Positions 1 to 11,332 of a DNA stretch of 64,000 nucleotides are shown piece by piece. Origin of the DNA: Jacaranda mimosifolia (lineage: Eukaryota > Streptophyta > Magnoliopsida > Lamiales > Bignoniaceae); assembly GCA_018894105.1 (NCBI GenBank), contig CM032117.1, positions 35,382,501 through 35,446,500 on the forward strand, given 5' to 3'. The position numbers and the translations under genes were made by a program. Each line of letters begins with the position of its first letter. The first letter of the stretch is position 1. The notes under the pieces were generated by a model. It searched no databases. It worked only from the letters and a program-made list of their open reading frames with translations, and was not told where the DNA came from.

Positions 1-3000
1 GAGCCCATAAAATGGGAAAGAGCCCGCCGCCAAGGGGCGACGGAGGGAAGGCGGCGCCAACAGGAAGCAGTGGCCGAAAGCTTAAGGAAGAAAAGGGGGA
101 GGAACAGAAGGCGGGAAATGGGGAAGGGAAATAGAGAGGATTGCCAAGACCATGCAAAAATTCTCTCACTAACAAGTGTTTCTCTCAAGACATACACTTG
201 AAGATTATTTGAAACTTAATCCTAAGTAGTTTGAAATATTTTCAGGAGAATCATTTTGGATTGAACTGGATTCACTCATTAGCACATCTGAGGTGTAAAT
301 ATTTTTTTACAACCAAGGATCGAGTTCTCTTTTTCACAACTTCATCATGCATCCGTTGGAGAGAGTGGTGCAATTGACAACGGTTAAGCAGGAGTTTGAG
401 GCCAAACAACAAGCTACGATGCTTAGTGAAGTGTTTCTAAAGGATTAAGAACTCAACTATTTTCCCATATTCTAAAGCTAGAGGAACGGATTATCAAGGG
501 CACAAACCCTGCGTCGAAGAGATGAGGGCTTAGCTCGAAAGGAAGTCAAGAAAAGATCGTTAAGTAAAAGTGGTTGCTATTTAATCCGCTTTTGGAACAG
601 GGAAAGCCCTCCCCCCCTTTTTTTTACCTCTTGATCTTTGATCCCAAGAATAAGCTTCAAATATTTTTATTTTTATTTTTTTTTGAGAAAACACCAGCAC
701 TATTTCTATATGAGATATTTAGGCTTCAAGCATAATAGGTTATTTCATTTTGCTTAATTTATGGGATTTTTTACAATTAAAATTGTATGATCTCAAAGTT
801 ATGATCAAAATGCAAAAACCTTATTATGATATGTTGGTGAAGTACAAAAAAGAGATGACGAGGCCTTTATAGGAAGTCATGGAGTTCATGCAACAGTAGA
901 ACACATGCTTTATCGATTGCCCTCTCCACATCTTCAACTCTGGTACATTAGTCTTTCTCTGATAAAGAGAACACACATAAGAGCAATAATTGCCAATGGT
1001 TTAGGTCCAAAATGAAGTGTTGTGCAGTGAAGAATATTGCTTAGATTTTCTTGTGCACTACAAAACTGATAGTTGAGATTGTCCACTCTCCAAACTGGGG
1101 TTTGAGGGTAGGTGTGGAAAATTTTTTCATATGCTTGACCCTTGCATGATGTAGGCTCTTGCTGTGCAAAGAATTATACCTTCAATCAATACTGTCTCCT
1201 TTTTTTTTTTTTTTTCAATTAACAAATTTTTATCTAACACTATAATTTTTATTATGAGTAGCAAAAATGTGGACCAAGATGCCATCACCTCTAATGCATA
1301 ATTTGGATGGAAAGCAAATAGGGATGCAACATACTACCACTGCTATTTGTTTTTTAGGGTGCATTCTGCAATTTTTTTATTCTCCTGGCGCAAAATGCCT
1401 ATTAGGCCTATTTCTAGGATGCAAAATTTGTTTTACCTGAAGTTAAATTCAGAGGACCTTTTTTGGTATATACCTTTTCATTGGTGATTCAAATTTATGC
1501 GAGCCACCCTTTTGTTTCTTGGTTTATTCTTAACCCAACCCCAAACTTCTCCATGAATGTACATTTCGATGCACATAAATGTCTTTCACTTACATAATTT
1601 CCAAATGAGTTGAATTATATATATGAGTGAAATCTACGATTATACATTTAATAGATTTGGTATTAAAATACATATATATGGAAATTGCTCTGAAATTTCA
1701 TTAAATGATCATTATTTATTTTTTGATTTTCTGCTATTGCTAATTTGTATTTTGGATATTCTCCATGTTTGTCTTTCAAGATTATGAAGTAGCTTGGTTA
1801 ATTATTTTAATAAATAGACTATTAAAAAAGAAAAGAAAAAGACATTCCTTCCTTTTTCATATGGTGTTTAGTATCTTTATTACATATGATAATGAAGTAA
1901 AAGAAATTCAAATAGCAACTGTAAAGAATATAATATTATTGAATAAAGTGGAGATCAAGATTATTACAGTTCAATAAGTTTGAAAAGAAAATAATTGACA
2001 ATGAGCATTACATAATAAGTTGCAAAATCTAAACGTGCATTAAGTGTTAAAAACATCATTCGAAAGCTTTCCTATTCAACTATATTATATATTCACAACA
2101 TTTTAGAATCTTATAGAATTTTCTACAAAATTTTACATAATGTAAAATATTCTAAAATAATTTAAAAAGGTACATACTCTTCATTGATAAATTGTCTAAA
2201 ATCTTCCCGACTATTTTAAAATTTTATGAAAATCTTCAGTAGTTTCTATGTTGGTGGAACTTTTTAAAAACTTCTTATTTTTCTCTAATATCTAAAAAAT
2301 TTAGAAAAAAAAAGAAGGGAAAATGCCACCATTTTGTCTCAAATTAAAAACAAAAAATGCATTTAAACTTCGAATGTTTTATAAAACAAAATTTAATAGA
2401 TATTAGTGGGTAGAAAGTTTGAACCCCACAAAACCCAGGGACACCATTTCAATTGGTTTTACTTTCATTTTCTGTTTTATCTCTATCATTTTCAAAATGT
2501 TGGAAAATAGTTAGTGGAAATAAGTTTGTATTTGGATGAATTGTTGGAAAAATAATGATTACGTTGTATTTAGTATTGTAGGTGGAGAGAGATAGAAATA
2601 ATGGAATAAAGAGAAAATATATAGGTTATTGGGAGAAGATATATAAGTTATTGGGGAATGAGCTTTGAAAGTGGTGTTGGGTAAAAATGTGTAAAAAGTG
2701 ATGTATTTCATTTTTGAAATAGTAGAAAATGTGAAACTGGACTTTGGAAATGAAACCAAACAGTAACTTATGGGCAAACCTTTTATTTATAACATGACTC
2801 TGAGATGACAAATTTATCCTCCTATTTTCTTTTTCTTGTTTGCTGAAAGTCACAGGGCAAAACTATCATTTTAACCTACCAGGAAAATCCTGTTTATTTG
2901 GATAGCATAAGCGACGGTCTTCGAGATTAAATTTTTGTCAAGACTATCTTTAGTTGTTGTTTTACTATTATATTCTCATTCTACTCCAACATAACTTCTG

Positions 3001-3245
3001 TCTTTCATTTATGCAGTTGATGTAATATTGAATAATTTAATAATCTTTCTAGATAATATATGATATAATTTGAAAATTTTATAATATACTAACTTTGTAG
3101 TAAAACCATTCCAACATTTAAATATAGATGGATTACATTAGTATTGTTTTTTAAATCATGATTTTATCATGCCATTATTATTATTTGTTTAAAATATAAT
3201 TGAATTTGATATTGTATTTAGAGAAGTGGTTAAATTGCTGATGCT
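1..3245. other. AT-rich intergenic DNA, no gene recognised
   Basis: No reading frame here gives a recognisable protein. The first ~600 bp are less AT-rich and contain a short open stretch near 347-447 that ends in a stop; it may be a worn transposon fragment, but I see no diagnostic motif. About 1010-1200 is also of more mixed composition and unassigned. The rest is AT-rich with homopolymer runs. About 2510-2790 is G-rich and C-poor on the plus strand, resembling the noncoding parts of plant MITEs, but I could not find its ends. Confidence 0.5.
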
Positions 3246-3260
3246 AATTACATATTTAAT

Positions 3261-3341
3261 TCATCAAGTGGCCTTTGATTCAATGATAAAAATCTCACAT
3301 ATAAAATGCGAGGTCAAGGGTGTGTATAAATAAATAAAAAA
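3261..3341 (+). mobile_element. SINE, short copy (family SINE-1)
   Basis: An 81-bp insertion ends in an A-rich tail and is flanked by a perfect 15-bp direct repeat (AATTACATATTTAAT at 3246-3260 and 3342-3356), as expected for target-primed retroposition. It shares its head (CAAGTGGC), middle (TCTC-CACATA...ATG-GAGGT) and tail (GGGTG...GTGTATAAATAAA) with the SINE at 4005-4113. It lacks about 28 bp around the B box, so its internal pol III promoter is broken. Such SINEs depend on a partner LINE for mobility; this copy is a passive remnant. Confidence 0.8.
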
Positions 3342-3356
3342 AATTACATATTTAAT

Positions 3357-3988
3357 GTTAATATTTGAATAAGGAAAATGATTGAATAAAGGAATTTTGA
3401 AACATTTGATGATCTCAAACGTGACAATGTTATTACGACTCATGATCTTAATACATAATTTCTTTGAACATAAGAAAATTATAAAAATACTTAGAAATTT
3501 CACTTATTATATTTGAAGTTAAGATAAGAAAAAAGGAAAAAAGAAAAAGGAAAAACAGAGGCCCTGTTTTGTGGGCCTGTGTAAACTAATTCACTGGCTC
3601 ACGGCTAGGGTTAACAGGGAGAAATCCATGGTATTTGTCACCTACTTAACACAAATTGTGTACATAATATTATACCCACAATTAGTGTGTGATTGTTTCG
3701 TTGGATCGTTGGTGAAAAAATTTACGTTATATATACATGTATGTATGGATTGTTAGTTGACGCAAAAAATTATGTGATACATATCTATAATATATATAAA
3801 GTGTGATGTGCCGTTTTATCAGTTGACAAAATTAACCTCATTTCAATAAATAGTGATGAAGTAGTTTTCTTTCTTTTCTTTTTTCTCTCTCTATTTTTTT
3901 CTGGAATAATTTATTTTTTTCTTTTCCTTTTATCATTTTATTTCATCTTGATTTATTTATCCTTAAAATTTAAATCAATGCACTTCAG
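3357..3988. other. Intergenic, nothing recognised
   Basis: AT-rich spacer between the two SINEs. A 61-codon open frame at 3571-3756 has no recognisable motif and I do not call it. Confidence 0.4.
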
Positions 3989-4004
3989 AATATTAAGAAA
4001 AATA

Positions 4005-4113
4005 GCCAAGTGGCTTGTGGTCAGTAGCATAAGTCTCGCACATAATATGGGAGGTTAGGAGTTCGAGCCCAAACGAGCTCCTGATATGGGTGCGTGTGTA
4101 TAAATAAAAAAAA
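4005..4113 (+). mobile_element. SINE, full-length-looking copy (family SINE-1)
   Basis: A 109-bp tRNA-derived-looking SINE flanked by a perfect 16-bp target-site duplication (3989-4004 and 4114-4129). The head resembles a tRNA A-box region (GTGGCTTGTGGTCAGTAG). A good pol III B box (AGTTCGAGCC) lies at 4060-4069. The 3' end is TATAAATA followed by an A-run. The perfect duplication indicates a fairly recent insertion. The copy at 3261-3341, only ~660 bp away, belongs to the same family. Confidence 0.85.
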
Positions 4114-4129
4114 AATATTAAGAAAAATA

Positions 4130-4690
4130 ATAATATAACATATAAAAAGGTAATTAAATATTTTGTTTATTTTTTATATTATAAAAAGTTTAGCACAAAT
4201 ATTGAGTATAACACAATTGCAAATATATATAAATAATTTGCCTTTTTGTGATGATTTTGGTGGCTGTAGTTGTAGACTTGCTTTGTCTAGCACTATTTCA
4301 TTTTGAAACTAGTCCCCTACTAATCTAGGAATTCAATGAATTTGAATAGATTCTCTCTTTTTCTCTTTTTTCCGAGAAAAATGATAATAACATTATGAAA
4401 ATATTAACTAAATCTAAACATTTATAATAGAATTCGATAATGATGATCAAATTTATTACTTTAATACTAAATTATCTACCAAAAAAGATTAAAGGATCAT
4501 ACAATGCAACTTTTTGCAATGAAACTTTTTTTTTTTAACTCGAATAACTATTGAATAAAATATCATAAATAGTATAGTATCCACAATGCCTAATCAGCAA
4601 TGCCAAATGAAATAGCAGACTCACATAAATTAGATAAATTTGATATTTGACAAACTTGAATTCAAGATTTCTTATTTATGAAGTTTTGGA
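4130..4690. other. Intergenic, nothing recognised
   Basis: AT-rich DNA with no recognisable coding or repeat structure. Confidence 0.4.
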
Positions 4691-5040
4691 TTTTTTTTTT
4701 TTTTGATAAAATCATAAGTTTATTAATCAGGAATCATTACAAAGTGCTTTCACAATTTGGGGTGGGGGGGTGGGGGGGGGGGATTATGCTCTCAAGTCCC
4801 ACGATCATACATGGAAATCGAGGCCCTAGCTACAGTATGAGCTACAGAATTCGTAGATCGTTTGACAAAAGAAATTTGAAGATAAGCTTGATCTTCTTTG
4901 AGTTTTCTACGATTATCAATAATAAGGCCAAGAGAAGAAGGATGTTCTTCCACCTATTATTAATCTCACTATTTTTGATTGAAGATGCAATTGAGAAACA
5001 TTATTAAGATTGTGCTCAACTTGCTCCTATCATTATTTTT
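4691..5040 (-). pseudogene. L1-type LINE 3' end (RNase H-like C-terminus), 5'-truncated
   Basis: On the minus strand an open stretch (about 4940 down to 4800) reads like the end of plant L1 ORF2 proteins carrying an RNase H-like domain: a GLIID block, then SFVKRSTNSVAH and ARAS. A TGA then stands where the family usually has Trp. The same frame continues through a proline run (the G-tract on the plus strand at 4759-4782) to the natural stop. The 3' untranslated end runs into a poly-A tail, seen as a T-run at 4691-4704. Everything upstream of the terminal domain is missing, as is usual for LINE insertions truncated during reverse transcription. No target duplication was found. Confidence 0.75.
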
Positions 5041-6875
5041 CACTAAAAAAGAAAATCAAACTTCCAATTTGTATGTAAATAGTGACAATGGATCATGTTA
5101 GTGGAATTTTGGTGACATACATCAATAGTGAGGTGAAACTCCACATCAAACAACATTTATTTATTTATTTTTATTTATTTGTTGACAACAATATTATATA
5201 TCATATGTATATGCTTGTTCGTTCAATAGAAATATTCTCCAACTAATTATTTTGTGATTTGGGTCAAACCACTGGAGGAATAATAAATAGAAGACAATTT
5301 GTTGGAAATTTATATTATTGCTAATATTGAATAATTTCTTGTCATTAACAAAAATAAGAATGGATTTAAAGTAGAGATTAAAGATATGCAACAAGCACTA
5401 AATATAATTCTTTTAAATAAATCTAAAAACTTGATGTGATATGAAAATGGAGTTAGGGTCCTTTTTGACAGTAAGTAGAATTGGGGTACTTTTTCTCTGA
5501 AATGTGATGTAGAGAGGTTTTAGTTCTTAAATATCTTCGGAAATTTACAAATTTTTGCGAATGATTTTTTATGCTCAATTTCTCTTTGGGACTTAATATT
5601 TATAGTCCTTTTTTCTTAATGGGCTTTAGTCCATTAAAGTTTTGATGCCCTTAGTCAATTGGGCTCTTCAACCATTTTGTTCATTTAATTTATTTGATCA
5701 ATTGAGCCACATTAATCCTTTTTACCCTTATGGATTTAATTAATCATATAATAAAGTCCCTCAATTTTCAATTTGAAAAAGCATTTTCATATTAAAAATA
5801 ATTTAAAGTCCAATAATGATTTTTAATTTACCTTAATTCGTTAAAATAAGGCTATTAATCAAATAAATTTCATTAATTAAGTTAAAAGTGGAAAGGTGGG
5901 ACCCAACTCGAGTTAGATCCAAGTCATGTTAGGCTTCATAGAAGAGAAAGATAGGGCGGTGGTGAGAGTGCCATCATTGAAGGGTCATTGTGTGCTTCGA
6001 AGGCGGCCCGCATGGGGGGTTGCAAGGCAAGGGCTAGTGATTGGGCGCCTATCGAGTGCCCAGCTGGGGCGCTTATTAACTACTTTAACTTTTCTTTAGA
6101 GAGTACTTCGTTCAACAGTTCTCCAAGTGAACCCTATGAATTTTGGGTTTTGGGAGGCTTTTTTTTTTTTTTTTTTGTTTAAGTTTGTAGAGAAGTAGTT
6201 CCCTTCGAACTTTGAGTTTGTGTTTAATTTGCTTTAATCAAAGATAAATTCAAGATCCAGCAATTCCTACCTACGTGGGGCAAGCATCAAGGGTATCGGG
6301 TGCCTGGGCGCTAGGGCTCTAGCTAGGCCTCATCAGATACCTACTATGTTTTCTTTTGAGGGGATGAAACTATTCAAGTACTGACCTAGCGACACGTTTA
6401 GCTTACCATCTTGGGTGACTTGAAAAATTATATAGGCGAAGTTTCGTAATTTGAGAGTTACTCAGAACATTTGGTGCATTTATGCAAATTACTCAGAGAA
6501 TTCTTTTAATTTTTAGGACATTTTTGTGTTTTTCTCCCGGAGGTCAAGTGTTGGTAGGACATGTTTTTGGTGTTCTAATGTTGTTGAGATTCTTTCCTCT
6601 CTTCCTATGAGAACCTCTTCTAGTCAACTTCGTGGGTATACTTGGTTAATTAGATGACTTCAAAGTATGTGTATGTTGTCAATATTTGATTGATGTACGT
6701 TGAAGGTGCATGAGTGGGATATTGAACCCTTTCTTGTTAAGTTTTAAAGCAAAACCCCTGGAGGGGTTTCATCATTGTGGCATGAAATAGCTCACGAGTG
6801 CAAATACGAGCTCTATTGGGGAGGTGTTTTATCATGATACTTAGTCATTTAGATCAAATTTAATTAAATGCCTTA
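5041..6875. other. Intergenic / unassigned repeat-like DNA
   Basis: No gene recognised. From about 5440 to 6340 the sequence has an LTR-like feel, with alternating TA-rich blocks and 'gggcttTAGTccatt'-type text followed by a GC-richer end. I found no second copy, terminal TG/CA pair or target duplication, so I do not call a solo LTR. A 64-codon open frame at 5988-6182 ends in a homopolymer and is not credible as a gene. Confidence 0.35.
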
Positions 6876-6879
6876 CTAA

Positions 6880-7860
6880 TGAGGTCTTGTCATGATAATT
6901 AAGTAGTATGACGATGTTTCATTGGGACCCTCATTTGGGAGGTCACATTGTGGTCATAAAGTGTTTTAGCAAAGTTCAAATGCAAGCCTCATTCATAAGG
7001 TCTTATCACTGATGTTAAGTATCATGATAACATTTGGGTGCAAGCTTCTCTCAAGAGGTTTTATCATCAAATGTTAAGTATTTAAATAAGGTATGGCATG
7101 TTGGCCATATACCCTAAGGGGGTGGATAGTTGACTTGAATAATGCAACCACATACCTCCTAGGAGGCCTCATAGTGGGGTTATGTATGGTGATCATGTAT
7201 TCTAAAAGGAGTCACATAGTGGGTTTACACAAAATTAATTCAAGTTTAACAAAAAAAAAAGTGTTAGAGTAATTTATTTAATGTTATTAAGATGTCGACA
7301 CTTTCCTCTACGGAAGGTTTCAGTGGGATTACACATAACAGCCATGTACTCCCATAGGAGTTTATGTTAAGTGAAATCAAGTGCAGGGGTGGTTTGTCAA
7401 AGGTGTCATGATGCTACCACTTACCTTTGGGGAGGATTTATGGCAGGCTAGTGTGAAGCAACCACATAGCCTTGGAGGGGCTAAATAGTGGGTTTACGCC
7501 AAATTCATTTATCAAAGAAGGCTACCACTTACCTCTGAAAGCGATGCCAAGGAGGATTTATCATGAGCTTTTGCCAGGTACCATGTATCCTCGGAAGGAC
7601 CATATAGTGGGTTCAGGCCAATTAAATCAAAGGTGTTGTCACTTACCTTTAGAAAGGTACAAGAAAGAATTTACAATGTACTTACGCTCAGCTAACACGT
7701 ACCCCCAAAGGGATTGTATAGTAGGTTTATGTTAAATGGAATCAAGGGTGCTGCCACTTACCTATAGCGCCGGGGAGGATTTATGATAAGCTTATGTGTG
7801 GCTACCACATACTTCGGGAGGAACCTTGTAGTAAGTTTATACCAAAAAAATAAATAAATA
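6880..7860. repeat. Degenerate tandem repeat, period about 110 bp
   Basis: Successive blocks repeat the same order of short phrases: CCACTTACCT, then GGAGGATTTAT, then CCACATA or similar, then a 'ATAGTGGGTTTA' phrase. The CCACTTACCT anchor (or a close variant) occurs at 7417, 7525, 7639 and 7754, giving steps of 108-115 bp. More diverged units with GGTTTTATCAT and 'AAGTATCATGATAA' phrases extend upstream to about 6880. An A-run near 7250 interrupts the array. The short open frame at 7472-7735 is simply the repeat read through. Confidence 0.65.
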
Positions 7861-7878
7861 AATAAAGTGTGCTCCAAG

Positions 7879-8498
7879 TAGGGGTGGAATTGATTTGGGT
7901 TTGGGGGTACCTGACCAGACCCGATCCGATCGAGTATTTCCCGTTAGGGTCGGGTATTTTTAGTCCCAAAGCCCAATCGGGTATTTATGGGGCACCCAAA
8001 AAATTTTGGATGGGGTATTGGCTTAGGGTACCCGATCATTTATTAAAACAAAAAACAAATTATAGTATTATACATTTATATAATTTTTCTTTGAAAACTT
8101 TGTTGGTTTTATTTTGGAATTTGTTCAAATGTTTGGATTTAATACTTTTGTGAGTTGTGACTTGTGATGAAGTATTATTGTGATATTGTGAAAATGTGAA
8201 GTTGAATTGTAAATTTGTGATGAATAGAGGATGATGATATTGACAAAATATTATTGTCAATATATGATGTATATCATATATTAGACATTAATGTTTATAT
8301 TTAAGTTTTAAAATTACATATTATGTGGAATTTAGAACTTGTGAACAATGAAATTTAGTGCTATCAATTGGTTCACGATGCCTAAGGGGGTACCCCCATC
8401 AAATGGGGGTTGGGACTCAGGTATCAAAAAATGATACCCAAGCCCTCAGGTACCCGCAGTGCCCCTAAGGAGGGGTACCCGACCCCCACCCACCCCTA
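7879..8498. mobile_element. hAT-like MITE (620 bp)
   Basis: Both ends are TAGGGGTGG in inverted orientation (7879-7887 and the complement at 8490-8498). The flanks are 8-bp near-duplicates (GCTCCAAG at 7871-7878, GCTCTGAG at 8499-8506; 6 of 8 match), the duplication length of hAT transposons. Subterminal GGGTACC and CGGGTCGGG-type motifs recur at both ends, as in many plant hAT MITEs. There is no coding capacity; the open frames at 7869-8153 are incidental. Movement would need a hAT transposase from elsewhere. Confidence 0.7.
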
Positions 8499-8806
8499 GC
8501 TCTGAGAGTTTCTATGTTAGGTATTGTCTTGTACAAGTCAAAATCATTTTAAGGAGTATTCATAATCATGGAGTCCATCAAACAAATTTTATTAGAACTA
8601 GAAAAGTAACTAATAAAATTGGTATTGTCCATCCTTAGAGATAATTTTGGCACTTAAAAATAATCGAAGTACTAAATAACATAGAATCATTATTGAAAAT
8701 TAAAATTTTATAGAAGTAAGTAATAGGAACAAGTAATATTAAAAAAAAAAAAAAGTAATAGGAGCAAGCATGCTGAGGTAGCCCTTCCTTCATATGTAAA
8801 ACTTCC
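8499..8806. other. Short intergenic stretch, nothing recognised
   Basis: AT-rich spacer between the MITE and the gypsy remnant. Confidence 0.4.
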
Positions 8807-9312
8807 TCAAGTTGGAGATATTCCAATTCCGGGCACTTTTCTTCCTTCTATCGTCTGCAATTTGTATGTACTCGGGTTAAAAATCTCCGCTATCCTATAA
8901 GGACCTTCCCATTTGGCATCCAACTTGCTAAGGGGTCTTGAAGCTTCCATCTTCCTCATCACCACTTCGTCCACTTGAAGTTTTGAGGCACACTCTAGCA
9001 CTGTATGTCTTGGCCAACCTTACTTTTTTGTGCAAACATATGCCGCTTTCTTCTTCTTAAAGAATAGGTTGAGGTTGGCTCTCAATTTTCATGAATTTTG
9101 GGCAGCATCATAGGCTTTTAGTCTCTAGCTAATTTCTCCAACTTTGGCTGGGGTGACTGCTTCTATTCCATACTCCAAATTGAATGGTGATCCTTCAATG
9201 GATGTTCAAAGGATAGTTCAGTATGTCCACAACATAGATGGAAGTTCATAGGTATCTCCAAGTTGTGTTTTGACGTATTGGAGGATGGTCCTATTTGTGA
9301 CTTTTGATTGTA
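8807..9312 (-). pseudogene. Ty3/gypsy integrase C-terminal remnant
   Basis: Read on the minus strand from 9312 downwards, the sequence follows the end of plant gypsy Pol: a stretch matching the ELP-x-LW-x-Y segment of the integrase, then SPFNLEYGIEAVTPAKVG (about 9220-9140), then after a gap VVMRKMEASRPLSKLDAKWEGPYRI and TYKLQ (9001-8830), the integrase C-terminal beta-barrel/GPY-type region. At least three stop codons interrupt the first part (two of them between the ELP and SPF blocks), and the middle segment is scrambled. No LTR, protease or reverse transcriptase was found nearby, so this is an isolated decayed fragment. Confidence 0.8.
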
Positions 9313-9411
9313 TTATGCGAAAATGTACAAGATATACACTTCATAAGATTCAACAAGCTTCAAATGTCCTCATAATTCATAAGCTAATGACTACTATGTT
9401 GCACATCCCAT

Positions 9412-9538
9412 AACCTTTTTTTCTTCTTCTTTAATTAAAGAGAATTTTTGCTGGTTACCTAACTACCCATATATGGTTCAAACCCACAACTGATAAATTT
9501 GCAGGCATAGAGAGATTACTACCAAGCTACCCACTTTT
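9412..9538 (-). mobile_element. SINE-like element on the minus strand
   Basis: Read on the minus strand, the element starts with a tRNA-like A-box region (TAGCTTGGTAGT), has a B-box-like GGGTTTGAACC about 35 bp later and ends in an A-rich tail (T-rich at 9417-9433 on the plus strand). Ten-base flanks match 9 of 10 (CACATCCCAT at 9402-9411, CACGTCCCAT at 9539-9548), consistent with an aged target-site duplication. It is not the same family as the SINEs at 3261 and 4005. Confidence 0.55.
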
Positions 9539-9605
9539 CACGTCCCATGTAGAGTTGAAAACCCTATAAAGCGAAAAAGAAAAGAACATAAATAACACCA
9601 TAAAC

Positions 9606-10110
9606 ACTTTGAACATATTTGGATATGTTTTGTGATGTTTTGGGTTGTATATTTTGGAGAAATGAATTTTGAAAGTAGGGTTGAGAAATATGATAGTGGG
9701 ATTAGGGAATATAATGAATTTTTATTCATATTTTTGAGAATAGTTAGAAAATATTTTATAGAGTATTTGTATATTTATTTATATTTTGAGAGGAGATATC
9801 TTTTTACTGTTGATGTCAAATGAAGTGCTTTTTTGTCTGGTTAGTAGGGAGAAATTATAATTAAATATTAATTTTAATATATATAAAATAATTTAAAATG
9901 TACGCGTATGTAAATATGATGATTGAATTTGATTTTAAAATATTATTGTAATGAATGGTTAAATAATAATGTTGAGGATGAGGGTTGAAGATTTTTTGGT
10001 AAAGTGATTAAAAATATTAGAAGTATTTTGGGAATTTTTTGAGAATATTTTAGGAAAAAGATTTGATACATGTTTGGAAATGTATGGGGGGAAGGATTTT
10101 CTTCCCCTGA
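9606..10110 (+). repeat. Dispersed repeat shared with the 3' end of the Harbinger element
   Basis: This C-poor segment aligns by eye, in opposite orientation, with about 31690-32266. Shared phrases in the same order include TTTGGnTATGTTTT, GGGTTnTATATTTTGG, 'TTTGAGAATAGTnAGAAA', 'TATTTTGnGAGGAGA', a GTCAAAT/TCTTTTTG pair and, at the far end, a 'CATGTTTGGA...TATGG-GGGA' block. It is probably a non-autonomous derivative or solo piece of the element at 22.7-32.3 kb. It has no coding potential; open frames on both strands here are by-products of low C content. Confidence 0.55.
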
Positions 10111-10890
10111 AACGTAACGAAACACTCCTTTTGCTTTTCCATAATGAGTACAACAATAGTGTTCGTTCCTTGACGATTCGAGCATATTAAATCATCCCTT
10201 TATCAACCAATTTTTTGAAGCATTCACATCTGAGAAAGTAGTTAAATGCATAGCCTCATATCAAACATTTTTGTGGCTGGAAAGGGAAACTTTGCTTGAG
10301 GTATTTTTATTTATGTAGTTTTCATCAAGTTTGGATCTAGGGTTATTTATGGTCTGATCAATCTATCATACAATATTCCTCATTCATAGAGCTTAATTGA
10401 ACGGTGGAGATAGGATTGGGGCATATGAGATCATAGTTTTGTGGCAAGAACATTGGCTACATTTTGTGAGATCCTTTTTGTAGCTTGCTCTCAAATCCTT
10501 ATGATTCTTGTTTATATGTTTTAGAATCTGATTTGGTCTAAACTAGTGAGCAATTATTGTGGATATTAGACTGTTGTAATTTATCTCGTGGTTTTTCACT
10601 CTTTGATCTGAAGGAAAATCCAATGTCATTATTTAGTCTTTAATTTACTTTTGTTATTGGTTTTTGGGCTTAATGTTTGCTAAAATTATTAGTGAAATTA
10701 TAGAATATTTTTCCCTTTAATTATTATTTGGTTGGAAAACATTGTTTTTGTTGTATCAACTTTGTTATTTGCCAAATTTGTTTTTTTTCTTTTCTTTCTT
10801 AACACGTACAATCTCACAATCATACAAACAAACAAAAATAAGGAGCAACAAAACCACAAAACTACGGCTCATAAACTAAAATTCCCCACA
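10111..10890. other. Intergenic, nothing recognised
   Basis: AT-rich DNA left of the old copia element; no motif recognised. Confidence 0.4.
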
Positions 10891-10895
10891 GAAAT

Positions 10896-11179
10896 TATTC
10901 AACAATATAAGTGTTGCAACTAATTAGGCCTCTTACACACCATTTTTTTGTTGTGCGGTCCTTGTCAATATTCCATTTGTTATAACCATTTTTCTATTAT
11001 TATTTCTTATTGTCTACGTGATCAACTTTTCAATAGGTTAGCTCTATATATAGTGTGTATAGTTTTATTTTTCATCTAGTAATCCTACATCAATATAGAA
11101 AATTTTCTCCTCTTTACATTGGCATGACTCCTTTCGCAGCATTTAATGCCTTTTCAATTAAGGTTCAACATTTTTGAAA
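10896..11179 (+). repeat. 5' LTR of the old copia element
   Basis: This aligns along its length with 20485-20772, including the shared TATAACCATTTTT, ATAGGTTAG and CTATATATAGTGTGT stretches; the last is a good TATA-box candidate for the LTR promoter. It starts TATTC (right copy TATTG) where TG is usual, suggesting TG decayed or was already TA in the parent. The two LTRs differ at many sites, so the insertion is old. Confidence 0.85.
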
Positions 11180-11191
11180 TGGTACCAGAGC
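11180..11191 (+). other. Primer binding site (initiator-Met tRNA type)
   Basis: TGGTACCAGAGC directly follows the 5' LTR and differs by one base from the TGGTATCAGAGC site common in plant copia elements. Minus-strand cDNA synthesis would prime here. Confidence 0.8.
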
Positions 11192-11332
11192 AGCTTTCCA
11201 TTTCTGTGCCTCTATAATTTCTTTTTTCCTTTTCCTTGGGATATTGCAGACACTTGTACCTAAATGAAATGCAGCTTTCGTTCCCGTCACTCCCATTCTC
11301 ACAAACTCTAATTACTACACTTGATCTAGAGC

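Noticed and set aside
5440..6340. Solo LTR
   Set aside because: Composition is LTR-like but there is no second copy, no TG...CA pair and no 5-bp duplication that I could find.
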